Below, one piece after another: positions 52,080 through 64,000 of a stretch of 64,000 bases of DNA (its first letter is position 1; every line of letters starts with the position of its first letter). The notes beneath the pieces are model-generated. The model was not told where the DNA came from. It made no database searches and saw nothing but the letters and a program-made list of their open reading frames with translations. Source of the DNA: Auanema rhodensis (taxonomy: Eukaryota; Nematoda; Chromadorea; Rhabditida; Rhabditidae). Location of the stretch: assembly GCA_964057225.1 (NCBI GenBank), contig OZ059896.1, positions 2,108,001 through 2,172,000 of the forward strand, in the 5' to 3' direction. A program made the position numbers and the translations under genes.

Positions 52080-53483
52080 CGTTGCTTAATGTAGTATAGT
52101 GCATTCGATGCGGATTTTTAAGCTGCGTCGATCTGTGTTATCAGATTTGCGCTAGCTTAAAAATGCACCGAGATATCAACTGATATAAGTTCACACTTAT
52201 ATCCTCGATTTTCACCCTGAAGAATTAATTTTTTTGTTGAATAACAATGTCCATCGTCTTTGTCTTGAAAAAAGGAATCTAAAAACATCTACTTTTTGTG
52301 AAATTATCTTGAAATTTTTCGGGAAAATTTTTGTCAAAATGTTTCTGGAAGCAATGTTGAGTGTACATGGAAACTCAACATACACTAATGCATCATTTTT
52401 CAAACGATCATAACTAATTTTTGTATTGAGCGTTTCTTAATGTAGTATAGTACATTCGATGCGGATTTTTAAGTTGCGTCGATCTGTGTTATCAGATTTG
52501 CGCTAGCTTAAAAATGAACCGAGATATCAACTGATATAGGTTCACACTTATATCCTCGATTTTCACCCTGAAGATTTAATTTTTTCGTTGAATAACATTG
52601 TCTATCGTCTTTGTCTTGAAAAAAGGAATCTAAAAACATCTACTTTTTGTGAAATTATTTTGAAATTTTTCGGGAAAATTTTTGTCAAAATGTTTTTGGA
52701 AGCATTGTTGAGTGTACATGGAAACTCAACATACACTAATGCATCATTTTTCAAACGATCATAACTAATTTTTGTATTGAGCGTTGCTTAATGTAGTATA
52801 GTGCATTCGATGCGGATTTTTAAGCTGCGTCGATCTGTGTTATCAGATTTGCGCTAGCTTAAAAATGCACCGAGATATCAACTGATATAAGTTCACACTT
52901 ATATCCTCGATTTTCACCCTGAAGAATTAATTTTTTTGTTGAATAACAATGTCCATCGTCTTTGTCTTGAAAAAAGGAATCTAAAAACATCTACTTTTTG
53001 TGAAATTATCTTGAAATTTTTCGGGAAAATTTTTGTCAAAATGTTTCTGGAAGCAATGTTGAGTGTACATGGAAACTCAACATACACTAATGCATCATTT
53101 TTCAAACGATCATAACTAATTTTTGTATTGAGCGTTTCTTAATGTAGTATAGTACATTCGATGCGGATTTTTAAGTTGCGTCGATCTGTGTTATCAGATT
53201 TGCGCTAGCTTAAAAATGAACCGAGATATCAACTGATATAGGTTCACACTTATATCCTCGATTTTCACCCTGAAGATTTAATTTTTTCGTTGAATAACAT
53301 TGTCTATCGTCTTTGTCTTGAAAAAAGGAATCTAAAAACATCTACTTTTTGTGAAATTATTTTGAAATTTTTCGGGAAAATTTTTGTCAAAATGTTTTTG
53401 GAAGCATTGTTGAGTGTACATGGAAACTCAACATACACTAATGCATCATTTTTCAAACGATCATAACTAATTTTTGTATTGAG
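52080..53483 (+). repeat. Satellite B 2-unit (702 bp) tandem duplication with gtctatcg
   Basis: The pair class 5 (52212) plus class 2 with gtctatcg (52563) recurs as 52914 plus 53265. Both copies carry gcgttgcttaatg ahead of the block, gatataagttcac before the class-5 unit, and the rare agttgcgtcg at about 52474 and 53176. The copies look identical apart from the outer edges. Confidence 0.85.
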
Positions 53484-56400
53484 CGTTTCTCCATGTAGTA
53501 TAGTGCATTCGATGCGGATTTTTAAGCTGCGTCGATCTGTGTTATCAGATTTGCGCTAGCTTGAAAATGCACCGAGATATCAACTGATATAGGTTCACAC
53601 TTATATCCTCGATTTTCACCGTGAAGAATTAATTTTTTTGTTGAATGACAATGTCCATCGTCTTTGTCTTGAAAAAAGGAATCTAAAAACATCTACTTTT
53701 TGTAAATTTATTCTGAAATTTTTCGGGAAAATGTTTGTCAAAATGTTTTTGGAAGCAATGTTGAGTGTACATGGAAACTCAACATACACTAATGCATCAT
53801 TTTTCAAACAATCATAACTAATTTTTGTATTGAGCGTTTCTTAATGTAGTATAGTACATTCGATGCGGATTTTTAAGCTGCGTCGATCTGTGTTATCAGA
53901 TTTGCGCTAGCTTAAAAATGAACCGAGATATCAACTGATATAGGTTCACACTTATATCCTCGATTTTCACCCTGAAGATTTAATTTTTTCGTTGAATAAC
54001 ATTGTCCATCGTCTTTGTCTTGAAAAAAGGAATCTAAAAACATCTACTTTTTGTGAAATTATTTTGAAATTTTTCGGGAAAATTTTTGTCAAAATGTTTT
54101 TGGAAGCATTGTTGAGTGTACATGGAAACTCAACATACACTAATGCATCATTTTTCAAACGATCATAACTAATTTTTGTATTGAGCGTTTCTCCATGTAG
54201 TATAGTGCATTCGATGCGGATTTTTAAGCTGCGTCGATCTGTGTTATCAGATTTGCGCTAGCTTGAAAATGCACCGAGATATCAACTGATATAGGTTCAC
54301 ACTTATATCCTCGATTTTCACCGTGAAGAATTAATTTTTTTGTTGAATGACAATGTCCATCGTCTTTGTCTTGAAAAAAGGAATCTAAAAACATCTACTT
54401 TTTGTAAATTTATTCTGAAATTTTTCGGGAAAATGTTTGTCAAAATGTTTTTGGAAGCAATGTTGAGTGTACATGGAAACTCAACATACACTAATGCATC
54501 ATTTTTCAAACAATCATAACTAATTTTTGTATTGAGCGTTTCTTAATGTAGTATAGTACATTCGATGCGGATTTTTAAGTTGCGTCGATCTGTGTTATCA
54601 GATTTGCGCTAGCTTAAAAATGAACCGAGATATCAACTGATATAGGTTCACACTTATATCCTCGATTTTCACCCTGAAGATTTAATTTTTTCGTTGAATA
54701 ACATTGTCCATCGTCTTTGTCTTGAAAAAAGGAATCTAAAAACATCTACTTTTTGTGAAATTATTTTGAAATTTTTCGGGAAAATTTTTGTCAAAATGTT
54801 TTTGGAAGCATTGTTGAGTGTACATGGAAACTCAACATACACTAATGCATCATTTTTCAAACGATCATAACTAATTTTTGTATTGAGCGTTGCTTAATGT
54901 AGTATAGTGCATTCGATGCGGATTTTTAAGCTGCGTCGATCTGTGTTATCAGATTTGCGCTAGCTTAAAAATGCACCGAGAAATCAACTGATATAAGTTC
55001 ACACTTATATCCTCGATTTTCACCCTGAAGAATTAATTTTTTTGTTGAATAACAATGTCCATCGTCTTTGTCTTGAAAAAAAGAATCTAAAAACATCTAC
55101 TTTTTGTGAAATTATCTTGAAATTTTTCGGGAAAATTTTTGTCAAAATGTTTCTGGAAGCAATGTTGAGTGTACATGGAAACTCAACATACACTAATGCA
55201 TCATTTTTCAAACGATCATAACTAATTTTTGTATTGAGCGTTTCTCCATGTAGTATAGTACATTCGATGCGGATTTTTAAGCTGCGTCGATCTGTGTAAT
55301 CAGATTTGCGCTAGCTTAAAAATGAACCGAGATATCAACTGATATAGGTTCACACTTATATCCTCGATTTTCACCGTGAAGAATTAATTTTTTCGTTGAA
55401 TAACAATGTCCATCGTCTTTGTCTTGGAAAAAGGAATCTAAAAACATCTACTTTTTGTAAATTTATTCTGAAATTTTTCGGGAAAATGTTTGTCAAAATG
55501 TTTTTGGAAGCAATGTTGAGTGTACATGGAAACTCAACATACACTAATGCATCATTTTTCAAACAATCATAACTAATTTTTGTATTGAGCGTTTCTTAAT
55601 GTAGTATAGTACATTCGATGCGGATTTTTAAGCTGCGTCGATCTGTGTTATCAGATTTGCGCTAGCTTAAAAATGAACCGAGATATCAACTGATATAGGT
55701 TCACACTTATATCCTCGATTTTCACCCTGAAGATTTAATTTTTTCGTTGAATAACATTGTCCATCGTCTTTGTCTTGAAAAAAGGAATCTAAAAACATCT
55801 ACTTTTTGTGAAATTATTTTGAAATTTTTCGGGAAAATTTTTGTCAAAATGTTTTTGGAAGCATTGTTGAGTGTACATGGAAACTCAACATACACTAATG
55901 CATCATTTTTCAAACGATCATAACTAATTTTTGTATTGAGCGTTTCTCCATGTAGTATAGTGCATTCGATGCGGATTTTTAAGCTGCGTCGATCTGTGTT
56001 ATCAGATTTGCGCTAGCTTGAAAATGCACCGAGATATCAACTGATATAGGTTCACACTTATATCCTCGATTTTCACCGTGAAGAATTAATTTTTTTGTTG
56101 AATAACAATGTCCATCGTCTTTGTCTTGAAAAAAGGAATCTAAAAACATCTACTTTTTGTGAAATTATCTTGAAATTTTTCGGGAAAATTTTTGTCAAAA
56201 TGTTTCTGGAAGCAATGTTGAGTGTACATGGAAACTCAACATACACTAATGCATCATTTTTCAAACGATCATAACTAATTTTTGTATTGAGCGTTTCTCC
56301 ATGTAGTATAGTGCATTCGATGTGGATTTTTAAGCTGCGTCGATCTGTGTTATCAGATTTGCGCTAGCTTGAAAATGCACCGAGATATCAACTGATATAG

Positions 56401-56999
56401 GTTCACACTTATATCCTCGATTTTCACCGTGAAGAATTAATTTTTTCGTTGAATAACAATGTCCATCGTCTTTGTCTTGGAAAAAGGAATCTAAAAACAT
56501 CTAGTTTTTGTAAATTTATTCTGAAATTTTTCGGGAAAATGTTTGTCAAAATGTTTTTGGAAGCAATGTTGAGTGTACATGGAAACTCAACATACACTAA
56601 TGCATCATTTTTCAAACGATCATAACTAATTTTTGTATTGAGCGTTGCTTAATGTAGTATAGTGCATTCGATGCGGATTTTTAAGCTGCGTCGATCTGTG
56701 TTATTAGATTTGCGCTAGCTTAAAAATGCACCGAGATATCAACTGATATAGGTTCACACTTATATCCTCGATTTTCACCGTGAAGAATTAATTTTTTTGT
56801 TGAATGACAATGTCCATCGTCTTTGTCTTGAAAAAAGAAATCTAAAAACATCTACTTTTTGTAAAATTATTTTGAAATTTTTCGGGAAAATTTTTGTCAA
56901 AATGTTTTTGGAAGCAATGTTGTGTGTACATGGAAACTCAACATACACTAATGCATCATTTTTCAAACGATCATAACTAATTTTTGTATTGAGCGTTTC

Positions 57000-57710
57000 T
57001 TAATGTAGTATAGTGCATTCGATGCGGATTTTTAAGCTGCGTCGATCTGTGTTATCAGATTTGCGCTAGCTTAAAAATGAACCGAGATATCAACTGATAT
57101 AGGTTCACACTTATGTCCTCGATTTTCACCGTGAAGAATTAATTTTTTTGTTGAATAACAATGTCCATCGTCTTTGTCTTGAAAAAAGGAATCTAAAAAC
57201 ATCTACTTTTTGTGAAATTATCTTGAAATTTTTCGGGAAAATTTTTGTCAAAATGTTTCTGGAAGCAATGTTGAGTGTACATGGAAACTCAACATACACT
57301 AATGCATCATTTTTCAAACGATCATAACTAATTTTTGTATTGAGCGTTTCTTAATGTAGTATAGTGCATTCGATGCGGATTTTTAAGCTGCGTCGATCTG
57401 TGTTATCAGATTTGCGCTAGCTTAAAAATGAACCGAGATATCAACTGATATAGGTTCACACTTATGTCCTCGATTTTCACCGTGAAGAATTAATTTTTTT
57501 GTTGAATAACAATGTCCATCGTCTTTGTCTTGAAAAAAGGAATCTAAAAACATCTACTTTTTGTGAAATTATCTTGAAATTTTTCGGGAAAATTTTTGTC
57601 AAAATGTTTCTGGAAGCAATGTTGAGTGTACATGGAAACTCAACATACACTAATGCATCATTTTTCAAACGATCATAACTAATTTTTGTATTGAGCGTTT
57701 CTTAATGTAG
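57000..57710 (+). repeat. Satellite B single-unit (351 bp) tandem duplication
   Basis: Class-5 units at 57126 and 57477 are adjacent and look identical, each preceded by the rare cttatgtcctcg (near 57111 and 57462). The only other occurrence of that variant is near 62727, in the block repeated 15 units further right. Confidence 0.83.
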
Positions 57711-58529
57711 TATAGTGCATTCGATGCGGATTTTTAAGCTGCGTCGATCTGTGTTATCAGATTTGCGCTAGCTTAAAAATGAACCGAGATATCAACTGAT
57801 ATAGGTTCACACTTATATCCTCGATTTTCACTGTGAAGAATTAATTTTTTTGTTGAATAACAATGTCCATCGTCTTTGTCTTGAAAAAAGGAATCTAAAA
57901 ACATCTACTTTTTGTGAAATTATCTTGAAATTTTTCGGGAAAATTTTTGTCAAAATGTTTCTGGAAGCAATGTTGAGTGTACATGGAAACTCAACATACA
58001 CTAATGCATCATTTTTCAAACGATCATAACTAATTTTTGTATTGAGCGTTTCTCCATGTAGTATAGTGCATTCGATGTGGATTTTTAAGCTGCGTCGATC
58101 TGTGTTATCAGATTTGCGCTAGCTTAAAAATGAACCGAGATATCAACTGATATAGGTTCACACTTATATCCTCGATTTTCACCCTGAAGATTTAATTTTT
58201 TCGTTGAATAACATTGTCCATCGTCTTTGTCTTGAAAAAAGGAATCTAAGAACATCTACTTTTTGTGAAATTATTTTGAAATTTTTCGGGAAAATTTTTG
58301 TCAAAATGTTTTTGGAAGCATTGTTGAGTGTACATGGAAACTCAACATACACTAATGCATCATTTTTCAAACGATCATAACTAATTTTTGTATTGAGCGT
58401 TTCTCCATGTAGTATAGTGCATTCGATGCGGATTTTTAAGCTGCGTCGATCTGTGTTATCAGATTTGCGCTAGCTTGAAAATGCACCGAGATATCAACTG
58501 ATATAGGTTCACACTTATATCCTCGATTT
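57477..58529 (+). repeat. Satellite B 3-unit block repeated 15 units downstream
   Basis: Units 57477, 57828 (class 5 with cactgtg) and 58179 (class 2 with ctaagaac) match 62742, 63093 and 63444 at exactly 5265 bp. The cttatgtcctcg marker precedes each block. The match ends after 58529, where a class-3 unit follows here and a class-1 unit follows there. Confidence 0.8.
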
Positions 58530-59933
58530 TCACCGTGAAGAATTAATTTTTTTGTTGAATGACAATGTCCATCGTCTTTGTCTTGAAAAAAGGAAACTAA
58601 AAACATCTACTTTTTGTAAATTTATTCTGAAATTTTTCGGGAAAATGTTTGTCAAAATGTTTTTGGAAGCAATGTTGAGTGTACATGGAAACTCAACATA
58701 CACTAATGCATCATTTTTCAAACAATCATAACTAATTTTTGTATTGAGCGTTTTTCAATGTAGTATAGTACATTCGATGCGGATTTTTAAGCTGCGTCGA
58801 TCTGTGTTATCAGATTTGCGCTAGCTTAAAAATGAACCGAGATATCAACTGATATAGGTTCACACTTATATCCTCGATTTTCACCGTGAAGATTTAATTT
58901 TTTCGTTGAATAACATTGTCCATCGTCTTTGTCTTGAAAAAAGGAATCTAAAAACATCTACTTTTTGTGAAATTATTTTGAAATTTTTCGGGAAAATTTT
59001 TGTCAAAATGTTTTTGGAAGCATTGTTGAGTGTACATGGAAACTCAACATACACTAATGCATCATTTTTCAAACGATCATAACTAACTTTTGTATTGAGT
59101 GTTTCTTAATGTAGTATAGTACATTCGATGCGGATTTTTAAGCTGCGTCGATCTGTGTTATCAGATTTGCGCTAGCTTGAAAATGCACCGAGATATCAAC
59201 TGATATAGGTTCACACTTATATCCTCGATTTTCACCGTGAAGAATTAATTTTTTTGTTGAATGACAATGTCCATCGTCTTTGTCTTGAAAAAAGGAAACT
59301 AAAAACATCTACTTTTTGTAAATTTATTCTGAAATTTTTCGGGAAAATGTTTGTCAAAATGTTTTTGGAAGCAATGTTGAGTGTACATGGAAACTCAACA
59401 TACACTAATGCATCATTTTTCAAACAATCATAACTAATTTTTGTATTGAGCGTTTTTCAATGTAGTATAGTACATTCGATGCGGATTTTTAAGCTGCGTC
59501 GATCTGTGTTATCAGATTTGCGCTAGCTTAAAAATGAACCGAGATATCAACTGATATAGGTTCACACTTATATCCTCGATTTTCACCGTGAAGATTTAAT
59601 TTTTTCGTTGAATAACATTGTCCATCGTCTTTGTCTTGAAAAAAGGAATCTAAAAACATCTACTTTTTGTGAAATTATTTTGAAATTTTTCGGGAAAATT
59701 TTTGTCAAAATGTTTTTGGAAGCATTGTTGAGTGTACATGGAAACTCAACATACACTAATGCATCATTTTTCAAACGATCATAACTAACTTTTGTATTGA
59801 GTGTTTCCCAATGTAGTATAGTGCATTCGATGTGGATTTTTAAGCTGCGTCGATCTGTGTTATCAGATTTGCGCTAGCTTAAAAATGCACCGAGATATCA
59901 ACTGATATAAGTTCACACTTATATCCTCGATTT
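58530..59933 (+). repeat. Satellite B 2-unit (702 bp) tandem duplication with ggaaactaaaaac
   Basis: Class 3 with ggaaactaaaaac (near 58592 and 59294) followed by gcgtttttcaatg (near 58748 and 59450) and a class-2 unit beginning ccgtgaagattta (58881, 59583). These three private variants are found only in this pair, so the duplication is young. Confidence 0.87.
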
Positions 59934-60599
59934 TCACCCTGAAGAATTAATTTTTTTGTTGAATAACAATGTCCATCGTCTTTGTCTTGAAAAAAGGAAT
60001 CTAAAAACATCTACTTTTTGTGAAATTATTTTGAAATTTTTCGGGAAAATTTTTGTCAAAATGTTTTTGGAAGCAATGTTGAGTGTACATGGAAACTCAA
60101 CATACACTAATGCATCATTTTTCAAACGATCATAACTAATTTTTGTATTGAGTGTTTCCCAATGTAGTATAGTGCATTCGATGTGGATTTTTAAGCTGCG
60201 TCGATCTGTGTTATCAGATTTGCGCTAGCTTAAAAATGCACCGAGATATCAACTGATATAAGTTCACACTTATATCCTCGATTTTCACCCTGAAGAATTA
60301 ATTTTTTTGTTGAATAACAATGTCCATCGTCTTTGTCTTGAAAAAAGGAATCTAAAAACATCTACTTTTTGTGAAATTATTTTGAAATTTTTCGGGAAAA
60401 TTTTTGTCAAAATGTTTTTGGAAGCAATGTTGAGTGTCCATGGAAACTCAACATACACTAATGCATCATTTTTCAAACGATCATAACTAATTTTTGTATT
60501 GAGTGTTTCCCAATGTAGTATAGTGCATTCGATGTGGATTTTTAAGCTGCGTCGATCTGTGTTATCAGATTTGCGCTAGCTTAAAAATGCACCGAGATA

Positions 60600-61905
60600 T
60601 CAACTGATATAAGTTCACACTTATATCCTCGATTTTCACCGTGAAGAATTAATTTTTTTGTTGAATAACAATGTCCATCGTCTTTGTCTTGAAAAAAGGA
60701 ATCTAAAAACATCTACTTTTTGTGAAATTATCTTGAAATTTTTCGGGAAAATTTTTGTCAAAATGTTTCTGGAAGCAATGTTGAGTGTACATGGAAACTC
60801 AACATACACTAATGCATCATTTTTCAAACGATCATAACTAATTTTTGTATTGAGCGTTTCTCCATGTAGTATAGTGCATTCGATGTGGATTTTTAAGCTG
60901 CGTCGATCTGTGTTATCAGATTTGCGCTAGCTTGAAAATGCACCGAGATATCAACTGATATAGGTTCACACTTATATCCTCGATTTTCACCGTGAAGAAT
61001 TAATTTTTTCGTTGAATAACAATGTCCATCGTCTTTGTCTTGGAAAAAGGAATCTAAAAACATCTACTTTTTGTAAATTTATTCTGAAATTTTTCGGGAA
61101 AATGTTTGTCAAAATGTTTTTGGAAGCAATGTTGAGTGTACATGGAAACTCAACATACACTAATGCATCATTTTTCAAACGATCATAACTAATTTTTGTA
61201 TTGAGCGTTTCTCCATGTAGTATAGTGCATTCGATGCGGATTTTTAAGCTGCGTCGATCTGTGTTATCAGATTTGCGCTAGCTTGAAAATGCACCGAGAT
61301 ATCAACTGATATAGGTTCACACTTATATCCTCGATTTTCACCGTGAAGAATTAATTTTTTTGTTGAATAACAATGTCCATCGTCTTTGTCTTGAAAAAAG
61401 GAATCTAAAAACATCTACTTTTTGTGAAATTATCTTGAAATTTTTCGGGAAAATTTTTGTCAAAATGTTTCTGGAAGCAATGTTGAGTGTACATGGAAAC
61501 TCAACATACACTAATGCATCATTTTTCAAACGATCATAACTAATTTTTGTATTGAGCGTTTCTCCATGTAGTATAGTGCATTCGATGTGGATTTTTAAGC
61601 TGCGTCGATCTGTGTTATCAGATTTGCGCTAGCTTGAAAATGCACCGAGATATCAACTGATATAGGTTCACACTTATATCCTCGATTTTCACCGTGAAGA
61701 ATTAATTTTTTCGTTGAATAACAATGTCCATCGTCTTTGTCTTGGAAAAAGGAATCTAAAAACATCTACTTTTTGTAAATTTATTCTGAAATTTTTCGGG
61801 AAAATGTTTGTCAAAATGTTTTTGGAAGCAATGTTGAGTGTACATGGAAACTCAACATACACTAATGCATCATTTTTCAAACGATCATAACTAATTTTTG
61901 TATTG
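60600..61905 (+). repeat. Satellite B 2-unit (702 bp) tandem duplication, class 5 plus mixed class 3
   Basis: Units 60636 and 60987 recur as 61338 and 61689. The second of each pair starts like class 1 with tcgttgaataacaatg and cttggaaaaagg and ends like class 3 with gtaaatttattctga. The copies differ outside the block: tataag against tatagg before it, and gtttctccatg against gtttcttaatg after it. Confidence 0.8.
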
Positions 61906-62741
61906 AGCGTTTCTTAATGTAGTATAGTACATTCGATGCGGATTTTTAAGCTGCGTCGATCTGTGTTATCAGATTTGCGCTAGCTTAAAAATGAACCGAG
62001 ATATCAACTGATATAGGTTCACACTTATATCCTCGATTTTCACCCTGAAGATTTAATTTTTTCGTTGAATAACATTGTCCATCGTCTTTGTCTTGAAAAA
62101 AGGAATCTAAAAACATCTACTTTTTGTGAAATTATTTTGAAATTTTTCGGGAAAATTTTTGTCAAAATGTTTTTGGAAGCATTGTTGAGTGTACATGGAA
62201 ACTCAACATACACTAATGCATCATTTTTCAAACGATCATAACTAATTTTTGTATTGAGCGTTTCTCCATGTAGTATAGTGCATTCGATGCGGATTTTTAA
62301 GCTGCGTCGATCTGTGTTATCAGATTTGCGCTAGCTTGAAAATGCACCGAGATATCAACTGATATAGGTTCACACTTATATCCTCGATTTTCACCGTGAA
62401 GAATTAATTTTTTTGTTGAATAACAATGTCCATCGTCTTTGTCTTGAAAAAAGGAATCTAAAAACATCTACTTTTTGTGAAATTATCTTGAAATTTTTCG
62501 GGAAAATTTTTGTCAAAATGTTTCTGGAAGCAATGTTGAGTGTACATGGAAACTCAATATACACTAATGCATCATTTTTCAAACGATCATAACTAATTTT
62601 TGTATTGAGCGTTTCTCCATGTAATATAGTGCATTCGATGTGGATTTTTAAGCTGCGTCGATCTGTGTTATCAGATTTGCGCTAGCTTAAAAATGAACCG
62701 AGATATCAACTGATATAGGTTCACACTTATGTCCTCGATTT

Positions 62742-64000
62742 TCACCGTGAAGAATTAATTTTTTTGTTGAATAACAATGTCCATCGTCTTTGTCTTGAAA
62801 AAAGGAATCTAAAAACATCTACTTTTTGTGAAATTATCTTGAAATTTTTCGGGAAAATTTTTGTCAAAATGTTTCTGGAAGCAATGTTGAGTGTACATGG
62901 AAACTCAACATACACTAATGCATCATTTTTCAAACGATCATAACTAATTTTTGTATTGAGCGTTTCTTAATGTAGTATGGTGCATTCGATGCGGATTTTT
63001 AAGCTGCGTCGATCTGTGTTATCAGATTTGCGCTAGCTTAAAAATGAACCGAGATATCAACTGATATAGGTTCACACTTATATCCTCGATTTTCACTGTG
63101 AAGAATTAATTTTTTTGTTGAATAACAATGTCCATCGTCTTTGTCTTGAAAAAAGGAATCTAAAAACATCTACTTTTTGTGAAATTATCTTGAAATTTTT
63201 CGGGAAAATTTTTGTCAAAATGTTTCTGGAAGCAATGTTGAGTGTACATGGAAACTCAACATACACTAATGCATCATTTTTCAAACGATCATAACTAATT
63301 TTTGTATTGAGCGTTTCTCCATGTAGTATAGTGCATTCGATGTGGATTTTTAAGCTGCGTCGATCTGTGTTATCAGATTTGCGCTAGCTTAAAAATGAAC
63401 CGAGATATCAACTGATATAGGTTCACACTTATATCCTCGATTTTCACCCTGAAGATTTAATTTTTTCGTTGAATAACATTGTCCATCGTCTTTGTCTTGA
63501 AAAAAGGAATCTAAGAACATCTACTTTTTGTGAAATTATTTTGAAATTTTTCGGGAAAATTTTTGTCAAAATGTTTTTGGAAGCATTGTTGAGTGTACAT
63601 GGAAACTCAACATACACTAATGCATCATTTTTCAAACGATCATAACTAATTTTTGTATTGAGCGTTTCTCCATGTAGTATAGTGCATTCGATGCGGATTT
63701 TTAAGCTGCGTCGATCTGTGTTATCAGATTTGCGCTAGCTTGAAAATGCACCGAGATATCAACTGATATAGGTTCACACTTATATCCTCGATTTTCACCG
63801 TGAAGAATTAATTTTTTTGTTGAATAACAATGTCCATCGTCTTTGTCTTGAAAAAAGGAATCTAAAAACATCTACTTTTTGTGAAATTATTTTGAAATTT
63901 TTCGGGAAAATTTTTGTCAAAATGTTTTTGGAAGCAATGTTGAGTGTACATGGAAACTCAACATACACTAATGCATCATTTTTCAAACGATCATAACTAA
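62742..64000 (+). repeat. Satellite B right-most units, array continues off the window
   Basis: Units 62742, 63093 and 63444 are the second copy of the 57477-58529 block. Unit 63795 is class 1, and the window ends within the following positions at ataactaa. No boundary is visible, so the full array is longer than the 50.6 kb seen here. Confidence 0.9.

Larger units (their letters stand above)
13360..64000 (+). repeat. Satellite B array, 351-bp unit, about 144 units
   Basis: Uninterrupted tandem array to the end of the window. A fixed reference point recurs from 13602 to 63795 in 143 steps of exactly 351 bp (143 x 351 = 50193), so no net insertion or deletion is fixed over 50 kb. Units differ by substitutions only. 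By motif I recognise six classes: (1) gtgaaattattttga with gcaatgttgag; (2) gatttaattttttcgttg with aacattgtcc and gcattgttgag; (3) gttgaatgacaatg with gtaaatttattctga and caaacaatc; (4) aaaaagaaatct with gcaatgttgtgtgtac; (5) attatcttga with atgtttctgg; (6) ccctgaagaatta preceded by gatataagttcac, usually next to gagtgtttcccaatg. Mixed units also occur. GC is about 32 percent by hand count. Orientation is arbitrary. Confidence 0.98.

Noticed and set aside
13602-63986. About 137 minus-strand open frames of 63 codons, one per 351 bp
   Set aside because: They start at TTG, not ATG, have stops in seven units, show mostly amino-acid-changing variation, and only reflect the tandem repeat.
13360-64000. 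Runs of T as terminators or pol III signals
   Set aside because: T runs are part of every AT-rich unit; no A/B box or tRNA-like structure was found.

Overview
The window is entirely eukaryotic-type satellite DNA. I see no credible protein gene, RNA gene, transposon, CRISPR array or origin on either strand. It holds two unrelated tandem-repeat families and two junctions, one where the first family inverts and one where it meets the second. The host cannot be named from the sequence. Arrays tens of kb long, with higher-order repeats and AT richness, point to a (peri)centromeric or other heterochromatic block of a eukaryote. CpG is not depleted in the 351-bp satellite (12 CpG per unit by hand count, about 1.3 times expectation), which fits a lineage with little germline CpG methylation, such as many insects or nematodes. 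That is a weak inference.

Layout. (1) Positions 1-10067: satellite A, head-to-tail on the + strand, about 55 monomers of mostly 179-184 bp, very A- and purine-rich on this strand. It contains an 11-monomer higher-order repeat of 2018 bp and a 1102-bp-offset duplication, and changes to a different monomer subtype from about 8740. (2) Positions 10068-10072: an inversion breakpoint. (3) Positions 10073-13359: satellite A on the - strand, about 18 monomers spaced 178/179/184 bp, all of the subtype seen just left of the breakpoint, with 5-monomer (900 bp) and 3-monomer (541 bp) higher-order patterns. (4) Position 13359/13360: abrupt junction to satellite B. (5) Positions 13360-64000: satellite B, a truncated first unit and then 144 units at exactly 351-bp spacing with no net indel, running off the right edge. 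At least six unit classes are arranged in nested duplications of 1, 2, 4, 6, 8, 9, 15, 18 and 25 units.

Nothing here works as a gene set. The open frames that recur in every repeat start with TTG, carry nonsense mutations in 7 of 144 B units, and vary mostly at amino-acid-changing positions. The interest lies in array architecture: an in-array inversion 3.3 kb from a satellite-family switch, strict 351-bp phasing, traceable unequal-exchange products, and conserved dyads and a conserved GC-richer core inside the B unit that could be protein-binding or structural elements.
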